Source: Pseudomonadota bacterium
GTDB lineage: Bacteria; Pseudomonadota; Alphaproteobacteria; Acetobacterales; Acetobacteraceae
Length of the DNA: 7,356 bases
Assembly: GCA_021807465.1 (NCBI GenBank)
Contig: JAKBCX010000067.1
Coordinates: 1 to 7,356 of the forward strand
Direction of reading: 5' to 3'
Part shown: positions 6,086 through 7,356 of the stretch, piece after piece
Layout: every line of letters begins with the position of its first letter
How positions within the stretch are numbered: the stretch's first letter is position 1
Made by a program: the position numbers and the translations under genes
The notes under the pieces: generated by a model
What the model was told of the DNA's origin: nothing
What the model saw: the letters and a program-made list of their open reading frames with translations, nothing else
Databases searched by the model: none

Positions 6086-6951
6086 AGCTCGCTTTGGCCG
6101 CCTGCGGTGTCAACCCGCCCCCCTCTCCCAAATTCTTCTACGCCCGGCTGGACCGCCTGGCCGCCGATGCCGCCCTGGCCGGGGCCGAACTGCTGGTGCT
6201 GCCGGAATATGTGTCGATGGTTTTGGCAGGTACCGAGGTAAAAGCGCCGGACCTCGCGGCGGAGCTGAATACCGTCCTCAATCAAACGGACACGCTGCTG
6301 GAAAACCTCTCCACCATCGCCCAGCGCCACCAGCTGCACCTTCTCGGCGGTTCGCTACCCATACGCGATGCGGATGGCAAAATCCGCAACCGTGCCCCCT
6401 TCATTGCCCCTTCCGGCAACATGCTGTTCCAGGACAAACAGGCCATGACCCGCTTCGAGGATGAGGAATGGGGCATCACCGGCGGCCAAGGCCCACGCGT
6501 GTTCGATACCGCCTTGGGCCGCATCGGCGTGTCGATCTGCTACGATTCCGAGTTCCCGCTGCATGTCCGCGCCCAGGTGGCGGCGGGGGCGCGGCTCATC
6601 CTCATCCCCAGTTGCACAGCCAGCGTGGCGGGGTTCAACCGCGTGCGCTTTTCCGCCCGCGCCCGCGCGGTGGAAAACCAGTGCTACACGGCGGTGGTCC
6701 CGCTGGTGGGCAACGCCGCCTGGTCCGGTTCCATCGACATAAATATCGGCCATTCCGCCCTCTTCGCCCCTTGTGACGAAGGCTTCCCCGATGACGGCGT
6801 TATCGCCGCCGGACCGCTCAACGAACCCGGCCTCACCATTACGGAAGTTGATTTCACCGCCATCGACATTGTGCGCCGCAACGGAAATGTGCTGAATCAC
6901 CGCGACTGGGAGACGGCAATCCCGCCCTGCCCTGTCGTGGAGCTTGTGTGA
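6082..6951 (+). CDS. Carbon-nitrogen hydrolase (nitrilase superfamily)
   Basis: 289-residue cytoplasmic amidase-type enzyme that hydrolyses non-peptide C-N bonds. The Glu-Lys-Cys triad is visible: Glu42 in LVLPEYVS, Lys119 in FQDKQAMT, Cys153 in SICYDSEFP. An extra acidic cluster follows Lys119 (FEDEEWGI, 125-132), and SARARAVENQCY (191-202) is the usual late block. ATG 6082 is chosen because it begins the first conserved strand, follows AAGGA (6074-6078) closely, and overlaps the GNAT stop; an upstream in-frame ATG at 6007 would lie inside GNAT. Nitrilase-type proteins occur fused to a GNAT domain in other bacteria (the RimI-Nit type, for example B. subtilis YhcX), so adjacent genes with a 4-base overlap suggest a split version of that pair. 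The substrate is not predictable. Confidence 0.92.
   Translation: MKLALAACGVNPPPSPKFFYARLDRLAADAALAGAELLVLPEYVSMVLAGTEVKAPDLAAELNTVLNQTDTLLENLSTIAQRHQLHLLGGSLPIRDADGKIRNRAPFIAPSGNMLFQDKQAMTRFEDEEWGITGGQGPRVFDTALGRIGVSICYDSEFPLHVRAQVAAGARLILIPSCTASVAGFNRVRFSARARAVENQCYTAVVPLVGNAAWSGSIDINIGHSALFAPCDEGFPDDGVIAAGPLNEPGLTITEVDFTAIDIVRRNGNVLNHRDWETAIPPCPVVELV
6939..6942 (+). promoter_or_regulatory. Ribosome binding site of lpxB
   Basis: GGAG lies 5 bases before GTG 6948, inside the end of the nitrilase gene. It supports GTG as the lpxB start; no in-frame ATG occurs before residue 41. Confidence 0.5.
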
Positions 6952-7356
6952 CCCGCATTTTCATCATCGCCGGAGAGGCCAGCGGCGACGTTCTCGGCTA
7001 CCGGCTGATAACCGCGCTGCGGCGGCTCGACCCGGCCATCGGTTTCTCTGGCATAGGTGGCACGCGCATGGCTGAAGCCGGGCTGGAATCACTCTTCCCC
7101 ATGCAAGAGCTGGCGGTGATGGGGCTGGCGGAAATCCTGCCCAAAATCCTGCCGCTGAAGCGGCGGCTCGACCAGACCGTCGCCGCCATTCGCGCGGAAA
7201 AACCGGATATTCTGCTCACCATCGACTCTCCCGGCTTCACCCTGCGCGTGCTGAAGGCCATTGGCCCCGGCGGCCCCAAGCGCGTGCATTACGTGGCGCC
7301 GCAGGTCTGGGCCTGGCGGCAGGAACGGGTGAAGCATTATCCCGGCCTATGGGACG
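6948..7356 (+). CDS. lpxB: Lipid-A-disaccharide synthase, N-terminal part (cut by right edge)
   Basis: LpxB (glycosyltransferase family 19) joins UDP-2,3-diacylglucosamine and lipid X into the lipid A disaccharide on the inner face of the cytoplasmic membrane. 136 residues are visible out of a usual 380-400. Motifs in order are IAGEASGD (7-14), GIGGTRM (35-41), MGLAEILP (58-65), TIDSPGF (91-97) and HYVAPQVWAW (114-123). The start is GTG 6948, overlapping the nitrilase TGA by 4 bases (GTGA), with GGAG 5 bases upstream. In many proteobacteria lpxB follows lpxA or lpxI; here it follows GNAT and nitrilase genes, so its expression may depend on that upstream transcript. Confidence 0.97.
   Translation, partial: MTRIFIIAGEASGDVLGYRLITALRRLDPAIGFSGIGGTRMAEAGLESLFPMQELAVMGLAEILPKILPLKRRLDQTVAAIRAEKPDILLTIDSPGFTLRVLKAIGPGGPKRVHYVAPQVWAWRQERVKHYPGLWD

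Noticed and set aside
6355..6900. 181-residue minus-strand open frame
   Set aside because: It is antisense to the nitrilase, whose catalytic residues are all present on the other strand.

Overview
The window is GC-rich, gene-dense DNA from a Gram-negative bacterium, most likely an alphaproteobacterium. lpxB shows an outer membrane with lipid A, hisI is a separate short gene as is usual in that class, and the membrane-anchored three-haem cytochrome c resembles the cytochrome subunits of alcohol/aldehyde dehydrogenases found in Acetobacteraceae and relatives. Nothing points to a phage, plasmid, transposon, CRISPR array or RNA gene. The family-level placement is inference.

Layout: positions 1-525 hold the N-terminal part of a mannose-1-phosphate guanylyltransferase on the minus strand, running off the left edge. 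A 185-base divergent spacer (526-710) separates it from eight co-directional plus-strand genes that fill the rest. These are a YajO-like aldo/keto reductase (711-1733); a tyrosine/serine-type protein phosphatase overlapping it by 4 bases (1730-2512); a class I-like polyphosphate kinase 2 (2572-3366); hisI (3417-3800); a tri-haem cytochrome c with an unusual C-terminal extension (3871-5511); a GNAT acetyltransferase that has no ATG/GTG/TTG start at its natural N-terminus (about 5507-6085); a nitrilase-family amidohydrolase (6082-6951); and the start of lpxB (6948-7356, cut by the right edge).

The genes do not form one obvious pathway. Reading the junctions, there are two tightly coupled blocks: aldo/keto reductase + phosphatase (ATGA overlap), and cytochrome - GNAT - nitrilase - lpxB (overlaps of 3, 4 and 4 bases). 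ppk2 and hisI sit between them with short gaps of 50-70 bases. GNAT next to nitrilase is a recurrent functional pair, known elsewhere as a single fused protein, so these two probably act together. No dehydrogenase partner for the cytochrome lies in the window.

The most notable points are the apparent ATT start of the GNAT gene inside the cytochrome stop codon, the roughly 125-residue extra C-terminal module of the cytochrome, and altered residues in conserved motifs of the guanylyltransferase and the phosphatase. I see no clear evidence of a wholly new multi-gene system.
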